In this document: one piece after another, positions 52,882-62,200 of the stretch
Layout: each line of letters starts with the position of its first letter
Numbering within the stretch: the first letter of the stretch is position 1
NCBI RefSeq assembly: GCF_900115865.1
Contig: NZ_FOXY01000008.1
Location: forward strand, 124,001 to 188,000
Length of the DNA stretch: 64,000 nt
Direction: 5' to 3'
DNA from: Donghicola eburneus
GTDB taxonomy: Bacteria; Pseudomonadota; Alphaproteobacteria; Rhodobacterales; Rhodobacteraceae
Notes under the pieces: model-generated
The model's database searches: none
What the model saw: only the letters and a program-made list of their open reading frames with translations
What the model was told of the DNA's origin: nothing
Program-made: the position numbers and the translations under genes

Positions 52882-54561
52882 TTACTCCGCGGCGATCGCC
52901 TTTGGCGCTTTGGGTTTTGGTTTGGCGCCGTGTTCGTACTCCTCAAGGAAGTCGAGAACTTCCTGTCGGTATGTGTAGTAGTCCGGATGTTCGAGCAGAG
53001 CTTTGCGAGTGCGGGGGCGCGGCAGGTCGACATCCACGATTTTGCCGATAGTCGCCTGCGGGCCGTTGGTCATCATGACCACGCGGTCAGCCAGCAGGAT
53101 CGCTTCGTCGACATCGTGGGTCACACAGATCGCGGTCACCTTGGTGCGCGACCAGACTTCCATGAGCACTTCTTGGAGTTCCCAGCGGGTCAGCGAGTCC
53201 AGCATGCCAAAGGGTTCGTCGAGCAGAAGCAGCTTGGGCGACAGGGCGAAGGCGCGGGCAATACCCACACGCTGCTTCATGCCGTTCGACATGGAGCTGG
53301 CTTCTTTGTCCATCGCATCAGCCAGACCAACACGCTCGAGGTAGTACTCGACCACGTCCTGACGCTCTGCCTGAGACGCGCGGGGGTAAACCTTGTCCAC
53401 ACCGATTGCCACGTTCTCTTTGGCGGTCAGCCAAGGGAACAGGTTGGGCGACTGGAACACAACCGCGCGCTCGGGGTCGGCGCCTTCGACATGGCGGCCG
53501 TCGAGTTTGATCGCGCCTTTGGAGATGTCGTTCAGACCTGCGGCCATGGTCAGAACGGTGGATTTACCACAGCCCGAGTGACCGATGAGGCTGATGAACT
53601 CGCCGCGGTTTACCTTGAGGTCGAAATCCTCGACCACAGTGAGCGGGCCCTTGGGTGTGGGGTAGATTTTATGCAGCTGGCTGAAGTCGAGGAAACGCTC
53701 TTCGATCAGGCCCTCTTGGGCATCCTTGACTACTGTCGGAACGCCATGGATCGGGGTGACGTTGGGCAGTTGGCGGGTGCCTTCGACTTTGGCTTCGATG
53801 CCGACGTCCATCAGGTAGTTGGTCACCTGCATGCGCAGTTGCTTGAAGGTTTCGTCGTGGTTCATCGCCATCCGGTCACGGGGACGGGGGATGGTGACGC
53901 GCACTTCTTCGCCCAAGGTGCCATCGGGGTTCAGCGGGATGATGCGGTCGGCCAACAGGATGGCCTCGTCCACGTCGTTTGTGATCAGGACACAGGTCTT
54001 CTTATCAGTGTTCCAGATCGCCTCGATCTCGTCGCCCAAGTTGGCGCGGGTCAGAGCGTCCAGAGCGGACAGAGGCTCGTCCAACAGCAGAACATCAGGG
54101 TTCATCGCCAGAGCGCGGGCGACGTTCACACGCTGCCGCATACCGCCAGACAGTTCGGCCGGGCGGCGAGTGGTGGCGTGGCTCAGGCCGACCATCTGGA
54201 TGTAATGAGCAACCTTCTCTTCTTTTTCTGCCTTGGGCATCTTGGGGAAGACGGTGTCCATCGCCAGCATGACGTTTCCGTGCACGGTGAGCCAAGGCAT
54301 TAGCGAGTAGTTCTGAAAGATCACGCCGCGCTCGGGGCCGGGGCCAGTAATTTCCTTGCCGCGGTAGGTGACGCCGCCAGTGGTGGGCTTTTCGATGCCC
54401 GCCATCAGGTTGATCAAGGTGGTCTTGCCGGTGCCCGAGAAGCCGAGGAGAACGAGGAACTCGCCCTCTTCGACATTCAGGTTGATGTTCTTCAGGACGT
54501 GGGTGGTATGCTCACCCGTGCCGAAGCTTTTGGAGACATTCTTAAATTCGATGACAGCCAT
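52882..54561 (-). CDS. Nitrate ABC transporter ATPase, two fused nucleotide-binding domains (NrtC-NrtD-like)
   Basis: The 559 residues hold two ATPase domains. The first has Walker A GFSGTGKT (40-47), signature LSGGM (137-141) and an H-loop with asparagine (TND, N195) in place of histidine. The second has Walker A GHSGCGKS (327-334), a changed signature MSNGMKQ (424-430) and a normal H-loop (THD, H482). The halves match the ATPase domains of cyanobacterial NrtC and NrtD; the NrtC binding-protein-like domain is absent. The fused pair should have one active and one weak ATP site. The ATG at 54561 was preferred over an overlapping GTG at 54570. Confidence 0.9.
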   Translation of the reverse strand: MAVIEFKNVSKSFGTGEHTTHVLKNINLNVEEGEFLVLLGFSGTGKTTLINLMAGIEKPTTGGVTYRGKEITGPGPERGVIFQNYSLMPWLTVHGNVMLAMDTVFPKMPKAEKEEKVAHYIQMVGLSHATTRRPAELSGGMRQRVNVARALAMNPDVLLLDEPLSALDALTRANLGDEIEAIWNTDKKTCVLITNDVDEAILLADRIIPLNPDGTLGEEVRVTIPRPRDRMAMNHDETFKQLRMQVTNYLMDVGIEAKVEGTRQLPNVTPIHGVPTVVKDAQEGLIEERFLDFSQLHKIYPTPKGPLTVVEDFDLKVNRGEFISLIGHSGCGKSTVLTMAAGLNDISKGAIKLDGRHVEGADPERAVVFQSPNLFPWLTAKENVAIGVDKVYPRASQAERQDVVEYYLERVGLADAMDKEASSMSNGMKQRVGIARAFALSPKLLLLDEPFGMLDSLTRWELQEVLMEVWSRTKVTAICVTHDVDEAILLADRVVMMTNGPQATIGKIVDVDLPRPRTRKALLEHPDYYTYRQEVLDFLEEYEHGAKPKPKAPKAIAAE

Positions 54562-54566
54562 ATCGA

Positions 54567-55649
54567 TCACCGGTTGTTCGAGAAGGTGAAGGCGGCCTGG
54601 ATCGCGTACATCAGACGGTCAAGGGCGAAGCCGATGATGCCGATGGTGAACACTGCAACCATGATACGAGCGAGCGAGCTGGACGAGCCGTTCTGGAACT
54701 CATCCCAGACGAATTTGCCGAGACCGGGGTTCTGGGCCAGCATTTCGGCCGCGATCAGAACCATCCAGCCCACACCCAGCGACAGCCGCAGACCGGTGAA
54801 GATCAGGGGCAGAGCCGAGGGCAGAACCAGCTTGGTGATCTTGGTGTAGGTGTTCATTTTCAGAACTTTGGACACGTTGATCAGGTCTTTGTCGATCGAG
54901 GCCACGCCAAGTGCGGTGTTGATCAGGGTCGGCCACAGCGAACACAGGGTCACGGTGATCGCCGAGGTCAGGAACGCTTTGTCGAACCAACCGTCTGAGG
55001 TGGTGTAGGTGGCGGACACGACCATGGTTACGATAGGCAGCCATGCCAGCGGTGAGACGGGCTTGAAGATCTGGATGATCGGGTTCAGCGCGGCGTTCGC
55101 ATAGGGCGACAGGCCAGCCATGATCCCGAGCGGTACAGCAACGACAGTCGCCAGCAAGAAACCGAAGAACACGGTTTTGATCGAGGTCCAAATCTGCTGG
55201 TAGTAGCTGGGCGCGCCGGTGTATTCGATGTTCTTGACCTTGTCGGCCTGACCGGCGGCGATCAGTTTTTCGTTGCGGGCGTCTAGGCGCTCTTCGAATT
55301 GTGCTTTCTTGGCGGCTTTGGCTTCGGCGTCTTCGTGCAGGTTAACTGCTTCTTCCCACACAGCAGCGGGGCCGGGGACGGCACCAAGCGAGGTCTGAAC
55401 CTGCGGCGCAAGCGTGCCCCAGAGCACGAGGAAGGCCAGAATGGCCAGAACGGGGGTCCCCAGCAGGCGCCAGATTTCTTTGGCTTGGGCCTGAGGGTTA
55501 TCGCCAGCGGCGGCGCGCAGGATCGGTGTGACCCAGCCTAGACCCAGAACGGTCAGCCATTTGTCGGCGGAATTGATGCGGGTAAAGAGTTTGGCGCGGC
55601 GGGCCTCGCGGGCCTGTGCGGCTGCAAACTCAGGATCGGCGATGGTCAT
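54567..55649 (-). CDS. nrtB: Nitrate ABC transporter permease
   Basis: A 360-residue permease. The first helix is at about residues 62-82, then a hydrophilic, Ala/Glu/Lys-rich insertion (about 95-145) predicted as helical and longer than in cyanobacterial NrtB, then the five-helix BPD domain with the loop [20 protein letters not shown] contacting the ATPase. It lies between nrtA and the ATPase gene, with its stop overlapping the possible GTG start of the latter. Confidence 0.9.
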   Translation of the reverse strand: MTIADPEFAAAQAREARRAKLFTRINSADKWLTVLGLGWVTPILRAAAGDNPQAQAKEIWRLLGTPVLAILAFLVLWGTLAPQVQTSLGAVPGPAAVWEEAVNLHEDAEAKAAKKAQFEERLDARNEKLIAAGQADKVKNIEYTGAPSYYQQIWTSIKTVFFGFLLATVVAVPLGIMAGLSPYANAALNPIIQIFKPVSPLAWLPIVTMVVSATYTTSDGWFDKAFLTSAITVTLCSLWPTLINTALGVASIDKDLINVSKVLKMNTYTKITKLVLPSALPLIFTGLRLSLGVGWMVLIAAEMLAQNPGLGKFVWDEFQNGSSSSLARIMVAVFTIGIIGFALDRLMYAIQAAFTFSNNR

Positions 55650-55705
55650 ATGCGGGGCTCCTGCGGCTGCGGAAGAGGTACGGAATGAGGGGACAGGGAG
55701 AAAAG

Positions 55706-55728
55706 CAGGGGGCGAAGGACGCCCCCTG
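55706..55728 (-). other. Intercistronic hairpin between nrtA and nrtB
   Basis: Perfect 9-bp arms CAGGGGGCG (55706-55714) and CGCCCCCTG (55720-55728) with a five-base loop, 12 bases after the nrtA stop. On the minus strand CTTTTC follows. It may partly terminate transcription and protect nrtA mRNA, giving more binding protein than permease. Confidence 0.65.
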
Positions 55729-55740
55729 AAGTTTCAGGAG

Positions 55741-57108
55741 TTAGCCTTGGATTTCGGTGCCAACGACAGTCTGGTCGCCCTTCAGGCCGATCGGCAGGCT
55801 GTCGAGGTAAGCGTTGGGTGTTTTGCCGTTGTAAGGAATGCCGTCGATGATGTCTTCGGCAGGGGTCTCGGCTTTGTAGCCGTCGCTGTCCCAGGGGAAG
55901 TCAGCTTCGTTTGCCAGACCTTCGTCGACCAGAGCGCGCGCCGCTTCGAGGTAGATTTCAGGCTTGTAGACCGACTTTGCGACTTCGTCGTACCAGCTGT
56001 CAGACTTGGCCTCGGAGATCTGGCCCCAGCGGCGCATCTGGGTCAGGTACCAGACCGCGTCCGAGTAGTAGGGGTAGGTCGCGTTGTAACGGAAGAATAC
56101 GTTGAAGTCGGGGACTTCGCGCTTGTCGCCTTTTTCGTATTCGAAGGTGCCGGTCATCGAGTTCGCGATCACGTCGTAGTCCGCGCCAACGTATTCAGGA
56201 CGCGACAGGATTTCCACCGCTTCGGGACGGTTGGCGTTGTCGTTCTCGTCCAGCCACATGGCCGCGCGGATCAGGGCCTTCACAACCGCTTTGGTGGTGT
56301 TGGGGTACTCTTCGGCAAACTCGTTCGTGATGCCGAAAACCTTCTCGGGGTTGTTCTTCCAGAGTTCGTAGTCGGTGATGACCGGAACGCCGATGCCTTT
56401 GAACACGGCCTGCTGGTTCCAAGGCTCACCTACGCAATAACCGTAGATGGTGCCGGCCTCGAGAGTCGCGGGCATCTGGGGCGGAGGGGTTACGGACAGT
56501 AGAACGTCTGCTGCGATCTGACCCGAGATGTTGTCGGTGCTGTAGTAGCCGGGCTCCAGACCACCTGCAGCCAGCCAGTAGCGCAGTTCGTAGTTGTGGG
56601 TCGAAACGGGGAAAACCATGCCCATGTTGAAGGGCTTGCCTTCGGACTTGTACTTCTCGACAACGGGCTTCAGAGCCGACGCGCTGATGGGGTGTACGGG
56701 CTTGCCGTCGTCGCCAACGGGGATGTTGGGCTTCATCTCTTCCCAGATTTCGTTGGAAACGGTGATGCCGTTGCCGTTCAGGTCCATCGAGAAGGGGGTG
56801 ATGATGTGGGCTTCGGTGCCGAAACCGATGGTTGCCGCCAGAGGCTGACCAGCCAGCATGTGCGCGCCGTCCAGTTTGCCGTCGATCACGCCGTCCAGCA
56901 GAACTTTCCAGTTTGCCTGTGCTTCCAAGGTGACGAACAGACCTTCGTCAAGGAAGTAGCCCTGTTCGTATGCTACCGCGAGGGGCGCCATGTCGGTCAG
57001 CTTGATAAAGCCGAAGGTCAGTTCGTCTTTCTCGAGGTCCATGCTCTGTGCGTAGGCCGCGCCGGTCAGGGCGGTGCTCGCAGCGAGGGCCATCACGAAT
57101 TTCTTCAT
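55741..57108 (-). CDS. nrtA: Nitrate ABC transporter substrate-binding protein
   Basis: A 455-residue periplasmic nitrate/nitrite-binding protein. The Sec signal peptide is residues 1-20 (TGAAYA); it is not a lipoprotein, unlike cyanobacterial NrtA. The mature protein has the NrtA-family segments [19 protein letters not shown] and [12 protein letters not shown]. It is the first structural gene after the regulatory leader, and its ribosome site is AGGAAG. Confidence 0.92.
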   Translation of the reverse strand: MKKFVMALAASTALTGAAYAQSMDLEKDELTFGFIKLTDMAPLAVAYEQGYFLDEGLFVTLEAQANWKVLLDGVIDGKLDGAHMLAGQPLAATIGFGTEAHIITPFSMDLNGNGITVSNEIWEEMKPNIPVGDDGKPVHPISASALKPVVEKYKSEGKPFNMGMVFPVSTHNYELRYWLAAGGLEPGYYSTDNISGQIAADVLLSVTPPPQMPATLEAGTIYGYCVGEPWNQQAVFKGIGVPVITDYELWKNNPEKVFGITNEFAEEYPNTTKAVVKALIRAAMWLDENDNANRPEAVEILSRPEYVGADYDVIANSMTGTFEYEKGDKREVPDFNVFFRYNATYPYYSDAVWYLTQMRRWGQISEAKSDSWYDEVAKSVYKPEIYLEAARALVDEGLANEADFPWDSDGYKAETPAEDIIDGIPYNGKTPNAYLDSLPIGLKGDQTVVGTEIQG

Positions 57109-57153
57109 TCTTTACTTCCTCTGTTGGTAGGTGCCGTTCGTTCCGGCAAAACG

Positions 57154-57208
57154 CAAAAAGCCGCTGACACGCATCGCGAGGGAGGATCGCGACGGGTCGA
57201 GCGGCTTT
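57154..57208 (-). terminator. Attenuator (intrinsic terminator) in the nrtA leader
   Basis: On the minus strand the arms AAGCCGCT (57207-57200) and AGCGGCTT (57165-57158) pair perfectly and are followed by TTTTT (57159-57155). An inner stem pairs CGCGA with TCGCG. The 5' arm overlaps the loop and 3' arm of the upstream ANTAR hairpin P2, so both cannot form together. Confidence 0.8.
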
Positions 57209-57238
57209 GCTCAAAGATTTTCCCGATCAGTGGGAGAA
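57197..57238 (-). promoter_or_regulatory. Two-hairpin ANTAR (NasT) antiterminator element
   Basis: P2: TTGAGC (57214-57209), hexaloop AAAGCC (A at 1, G at 4), GCTCGA (57202-57197), with one G-U. P1: a C-rich arm (57238-57232) and G/A-rich arm (57224-57218) around a loop ACTGATC with A first and G fourth, imperfect because of one mismatch and a seven-base loop. Two hairpins with A1/G4 loops just before a terminator are the known target of ANTAR antiterminators such as NasT, EutV and AmiR. Confidence 0.77.
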
Positions 57239-57372
57239 TTCTGTATCAGACGTAGCGTCTTTGCTGCATCTGCATCCATATTGCGGCGCGATTTATGAGT
57301 CTGGAAGTCGCAAATTTAAAAATGTTCCGTTTCGCCGCAGTTTAGCATTCGGAAATGCCGCACTTGCACAAT

Positions 57373-58557
57373 TCATGAGCATCCTTCAGCGTAAGGGTCG
57401 AAAACAGCGCCATCAAAGAAACGGTCGCGCTCCAGAATCAGCGATCCTTTGGCGCTAGCGGCGGGTTCCGGTTGGTCGATTGCGCCTTCGACTTTCTCGG
57501 ATGCGCCGGGCAGGGCGGCCGTCGTTTCAGCGAGTGCTTTGCGATAAAGGTCGGTTCTGAAGACGTCCCGTGCCGTGCTCATTGCGCCTGATGGTTCAAA
57601 GCCGAGACGGGTCGCCATGCGCCGCGCGATCCACGCGGCTTGGGATTTCCAAGGGAAGGTCGCCGCACCTTTGTGGAACTCGATAAAATTCGGCACGTGT
57701 CGCTCCTCACCGCGCTGGTTTACAATCAGCTGACCGGACAAAGTGCGGTCGATGACTTCACGTGAAACGTTCAGCACATCCTTGCGGCTCAGGATTTCCG
57801 TCGCGGTCGTGTGGCTGTCAGGGTCCGAGAGCCAGCGGCCAGCACGCCAGACGGCTCGGATCAGGCGCTGCGCCAATTCGGAACGGTCAGCGATCCAGTC
57901 CTTGCGCATGGCAAGGATCTTTTCGGGTGCAAAATTCCAGATCGCAGAGGTGGGCAGGATCAATTCGCCATACCCACGTTCCACTGCGATCGAACCCCAC
58001 GGCTCGCCCACGCAGAAGGCATCGATTTCCCCGCTCGCCACAGCATTCGCCATTAGTGGCGGTGGAACCGTGCGGATTTCCAGTCCTTGCGGAGCCGCAT
58101 ATCCTAGCGCGCTCAGCCAGTAGTACAGCAGCTCTGCGTGCATCGAGAAGGGGAAGGGCACACCGATCCGCAGGCGCGCGCCTTTGGATGTCATCATCGC
58201 GTGGCCAATGCTGGTTGCATCGCGAAAATCGAGCGTAGCGCCGTTGCTTCGCATCTTTTCCGCCAACGAAATGCTGACACCAATGACGTTGCCGTTCACC
58301 GAAGTGGTCATCGCTGCATGTAGGGGCGGCAGCGCGCCACCCAAACCCAGCGAAAGCGCCACGGGGACAGGCGCTAGCATGTGGGCCGCATCGACGCGGC
58401 CAAATGCCAGCATATCCCGCAAACTGGACCAAGAGGGCGCCTTCTCAAAGCTAAGGTCCAGTCCCTCTTGGGCGGCGAACCCCATCTCCTGCGCCATCAG
58501 TAGCGGTGCAGAGTCCAGTAGAGGGATGTATCCGACGGTCAGCTCAACTTTCTTCAT
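57373..58557 (-). CDS. nasS: Cytoplasmic nitrate sensor NasS
   Basis: A 394-residue homologue of NrtA without a signal peptide (MKKVELTVGYIPLLDSAPLL), hence cytoplasmic. The ligand region keeps FCVGEPWGSIAVERG. In Paracoccus and Azotobacter, NasS binds NasT when nitrate is absent and releases it when nitrate or nitrite binds. It overlaps nasT by four bases. About 264 bases of leader with the ANTAR element separate it from nrtA. Confidence 0.92.
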   Translation of the reverse strand: MKKVELTVGYIPLLDSAPLLMAQEMGFAAQEGLDLSFEKAPSWSSLRDMLAFGRVDAAHMLAPVPVALSLGLGGALPPLHAAMTTSVNGNVIGVSISLAEKMRSNGATLDFRDATSIGHAMMTSKGARLRIGVPFPFSMHAELLYYWLSALGYAAPQGLEIRTVPPPLMANAVASGEIDAFCVGEPWGSIAVERGYGELILPTSAIWNFAPEKILAMRKDWIADRSELAQRLIRAVWRAGRWLSDPDSHTTATEILSRKDVLNVSREVIDRTLSGQLIVNQRGEERHVPNFIEFHKGAATFPWKSQAAWIARRMATRLGFEPSGAMSTARDVFRTDLYRKALAETTAALPGASEKVEGAIDQPEPAASAKGSLILERDRFFDGAVFDPYAEGCS

Positions 58558-59147
58558 CCAAGAAGCCCCGCTGCTGTGACAAGGGCGGAGGCCACATCAA
58601 CAACCCGTTTGTTCTGGTCCATCGCTGTTTTCCTGAGCAAGCTATAGGCAGCATCCTCGTCGATCCCGCGGGCTTTCATCAGCAAGCCCTTGGCGCGGTC
58701 GATCACTTTGCGCTCTTCGAGGGCGCGCTTGGTCGTCTCCAATTCCTTGCGGACACGGCTGAACATGTGAAAGCGGGTGATCGCGGCATCAAGGATGGGT
58801 TTGACCCGATCCGCGCGTAGTCCATCCACCACATAGGCGGAGACGCCAGCTTCGATCGCGGCCTTGGTCATGGCGTCGTCGGATTGGTCGACGAACATCG
58901 CGACCGGCCGTTCCAGCGGGGTCGAGGCGATCGACAGTTCTTCGATAATATCGCGCGAGGGGTTGGCCAAATCGACCAGCACCACGTCAGGATTAAAGGA
59001 CGCGACGGCGCGGGCCAGTCCCGTACTCTCGGTGATGACGCGGATGTCGTAGTTCCCAGCAGCCTTCAGGCTGTCGATAATCTGGAGGGCACGGTTCTTG
59101 TCCGGCTCGACCAGCACGATGGAGAGGGGGCTCGCTTCGGGAGGCAT
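58554..59147 (-). CDS. nasT: ANTAR-domain nitrate antiterminator NasT
   Basis: A 197-residue protein: an N-terminal receiver-like domain (about 8-125; D59 in VVLVDLANP, but the usual switch lysine is replaced in AYVVDG) and a C-terminal ANTAR RNA-binding domain (about 130-190, EERKVIDRAKGLLMKARGIDEDAAYSLL split by a helix turn). It binds the nas leader and prevents termination when not held by NasS. The degenerate receiver fits control by protein binding instead of phosphorylation. Confidence 0.93.
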   Translation of the reverse strand: MPPEASPLSIVLVEPDKNRALQIIDSLKAAGNYDIRVITESTGLARAVASFNPDVVLVDLANPSRDIIEELSIASTPLERPVAMFVDQSDDAMTKAAIEAGVSAYVVDGLRADRVKPILDAAITRFHMFSRVRKELETTKRALEERKVIDRAKGLLMKARGIDEDAAYSLLRKTAMDQNKRVVDVASALVTAAGLLG

Positions 59148-59163
59148 GGCACTCGCACTTTGT

Positions 59164-59192
59164 CAGACAGTCCTGCGAGTCCTGCCTGTCTG
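59164..59192. promoter_or_regulatory. Inverted repeat upstream of nasT
   Basis: CAGACAG (59164-59170) and CTGTCTG (59186-59192) are perfect inverted arms, and the space between holds a direct repeat of TCCTGC. It lies 17 bases before the nasT start codon and could be an operator or a 5' leader hairpin. No known motif is recognised. Confidence 0.35.
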
Positions 59193-59220
59193 TTAGGCAA
59201 AGCGACACTCATCTTTGCGT

Positions 59221-59256
59221 GAAAACACCGCCAAACAACGGGTTGCTTGGCGGTGT
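59221..59256 (-). terminator. Terminator after the transglutaminase/amidoligase gene
   Basis: On the minus strand, perfect 10-bp arms ACACCGCCAA (59256-59247) and TTGGCGGTGT (59234-59225) around a 12-base loop end in TTTTC. It lies 28 bases after that gene's stop and separates it from the nitrate operon. Confidence 0.75.
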
Positions 59257-59284
59257 GATTATTTCATGAGCGTAATTGCACAAA

Positions 59285-62200
59285 TTATGTGCGACGCATG
59301 TCTAGGGTCATGGGGAAGTCTGGATGCGTGCCGAGGAACGATGGCGTTTGGCCTGGCGCCAAGTCCGCCCCTGGGAAGAAACGCGCCATACGACGGCCTT
59401 CGGCCTCGAGTGCGTTGATCGGACGATTGTCGTGCGAGCGTCCGCCAGGGTGGAACGTGTGATAGGTCGCGCCACCAATAGAGACACCGTTGTAAGGATC
59501 GTAAATCACCAGACGCAGCGGGCCGTGGGCCGGAATCGTCGGGTGAAGCGCTTTCCAAGGTTGCCACGACCGGAACCGGATACCAGCCACATGAGAGCCA
59601 TCGGACATCTTGGTCACCGGCACCACGACCCCGTTGCACAGCAGCTGATAGCGGCTGGCGTCAAAGTTTTGCAGCTGGACCTCGACTCGCTCGACCGAGC
59701 TGTCGACATACCGCGCGGTGCCGCCGGGCACGCCTTCTTCGCCAAGGACGAGCCAAGGTTCGATGGCGTTGCGGATGGTCATGGTCGTGTCGCCAACCTT
59801 GGACTGCCCTGCGACGGGGAAGCGGAAGTTTAGCTGCGCCTGATACCATTCAATGTCGAAAGGTACGCCGTGGGCATTAGACAGGTCATTCAGGACAGTT
59901 TTGAAGTCGTCCCATAGCGGGGTCGGCAACAGGTAGCTGTCATGCAGATGGGTGCCCATAGGTTTGAGCGAGCCGCGATACGGCTCTTCCCAGAACCACG
60001 CGATCAGGCCGCGGATGATCAGGGCTTGGGCCATGCTCATCTGCCAATGGGGCGGCATTTCAAACCCGCGGAACTCGACCAGACCCAAGCGGCCGGTGGG
60101 ACCGTCAGGCGAGTAGAGTTTGTCGATGCAAATCTCGGCGCGGTGGGTGTTGCCGGTGCTATCTACCAGCAGGTTGCGGAAGATCCGGTCCACCAGCCAC
60201 AGGGGCGGATTTTGGCCCAGACGGTCCAGTTCCTTGAGCGCAATCTCCATTTCATAGAGCGCATCGTGCCGCGCCTCGTCTAGGCGTGGGGCCTGCGAGG
60301 TCGGGCCAATGAAGAGGCCAGAGAACAGGTAGGACAGCGACGGGTGGTTCTGCCAATAGCGGATGATCGACCCTAGAACATCAGGGCGGCGCAAGAATGG
60401 ACTGTCCGCGGGGGTGTTGCCACCGACCACGATGTGGTTGCCGCCACCCGAGCCAACGGGCCGGCCGTCAATCTGGAAAGTGGTTGAATCCAGCCCGCAC
60501 TGACGTGCTTCTTCGTACAGGACTTCGGTAATCTCGCTCAGTTGGTCCCAGCTTTGGGCAGGGTGAATGTTGACCTCAATCACGCCGGGGTCGGGGGTTA
60601 CTTTGATGACGTTCAGGCGCGGATCGTGGGGCGGCTCGTAGCCTTCGATGCGAATGGGTTCACCGCTGGCTGCCGAGGCTTCCTCGATCGCCTCGATCAG
60701 ATCGATATAGGCCTCTCCCGAGGGGGTCGGCGGCAAGAAGACCGTCAGCTTTCCATCACGTGGTTCGACCGACAGCGCGGTGCGCGCGTAGTTGCCGGGC
60801 GAGGAAACCAGCGAACCAGAGCCGACCCAATCCTGCTGGGACCGGATGCGCATCTGACGCAGGGTTTCTTCGGCTTTTTTATCGACGTCTTTCTCGGTTT
60901 CCGGCTCCAGCTTGCGGGGCTGGGTCATCGGATCGCGATACATTTCGGGATCTGCCGCCGGATAGGCGTTCAATGCAGTCAGAGGCAGACGGAAGCCCGC
61001 GGGGCTGTCGCCGGGGATCAGGAAAATCTGGCCACGTCGCGTGGTCCAGCGGGTGGCTTGCCAGCGGAAACGGCGCTTGGGGCGCTTGTCCTCGGCCTGC
61101 GCGAGCTGCAGGGGTAGGACATAGGCAACAGGGTTTTTGAAGCCTTTGTCAAAGACGCGGGCCAATCGCTGACGGTCCACTGGATTTTCTAGCCGGTTGT
61201 CAGCGGGCGACAGGTCGGCAGGTAGCTTGTGCTCCATTTCCATGAACTCGAGCGGATCCTCGTAGGCAGGCATGGCTGCCTCGGTCTCGACATCGAGCGC
61301 TTGAGTCAGGTGGTTCATAAAGTTTTCGGCCGACTTATGGTCGGCATTGGTCTGCTTCTCCTCGGCGATGCGACTGATGTCGGACCACACAGGATTGCCA
61401 TCGCCGCGCCAGATCAGCGCAAAGGCCCAGCGGGGCAGGGGCTCGCCGGGATACCACTTGCCTTGGCCGTGCTGAATGACACCGCCGGGCGCAAAACGGT
61501 CGCGGAGTTTGCGGATCAGTCTGTCGGCGTAATCGCGTTTGGTCGGCCCAACCGCGCCGATGGTCCATTCGTCGGCGTCACGGTTCATTTCTGACACAAA
61601 GGTCGGCTCGCCGCCCATAGTCAGACGCACGTCATTTTCTTGTAGCTTCTTGTCTACGATCTTGCCTGCGCGGTCGATTTCGGACCATTGCGACGGGGTG
61701 AGCGGACGGGTGATACGCGGCGGCTCCGCGATGCGGGTGACCGACATTTCAAAGTCGAACGCCACCTCTGCCGGTTCGTGCGCGCCGGTGATGGGCGCGG
61801 CGGACGAGGGCGAGGGCGTACAGGCCAGCGGGATGTGGCCTTCGCCTGCGAACAGACCGGATGTCGGGTCAAGCCCAACCCAGCCCGCGCCGGGCAGGTA
61901 GACTTCGCACCACGCGTGCAGGTCGGTGAAATCTTCTTCTGGCCCAGAAGGGCCATCGACTGCCTTCAGGTCTGCGGCCAGCTGGATCAGGTAGCCGGAT
62001 ACAAAGCGCGCCGCATAGCCGAAACGGCGCAGCATCGCGACCATGAGCCATGCGCTGTCGCGGCAAGAGCCGAGCGCTTTGCTGACCGTTTCGCCCGGTT
62101 TCTGGACGCCGGGTTCCATGCGAACGGTATAGGCGATGGACTGCTGAAGATAGCTGTTCAATGCGACCAGCCAGTCGATGGTCACGCCCTCGGGCTGGGG

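Noticed and set aside
52930-54303. A 457-codon plus-strand frame opposite the nitrate ATPase
   Set aside because: Antisense to both ATPase domains, whose Walker motifs are intact. No motif in the antisense product.
57239-57372. Sigma-54 promoter before nrtA
   Set aside because: I looked for a TGGC-N8-TTGC type -24/-12 element in the leader and upstream of nasT and found no acceptable match.
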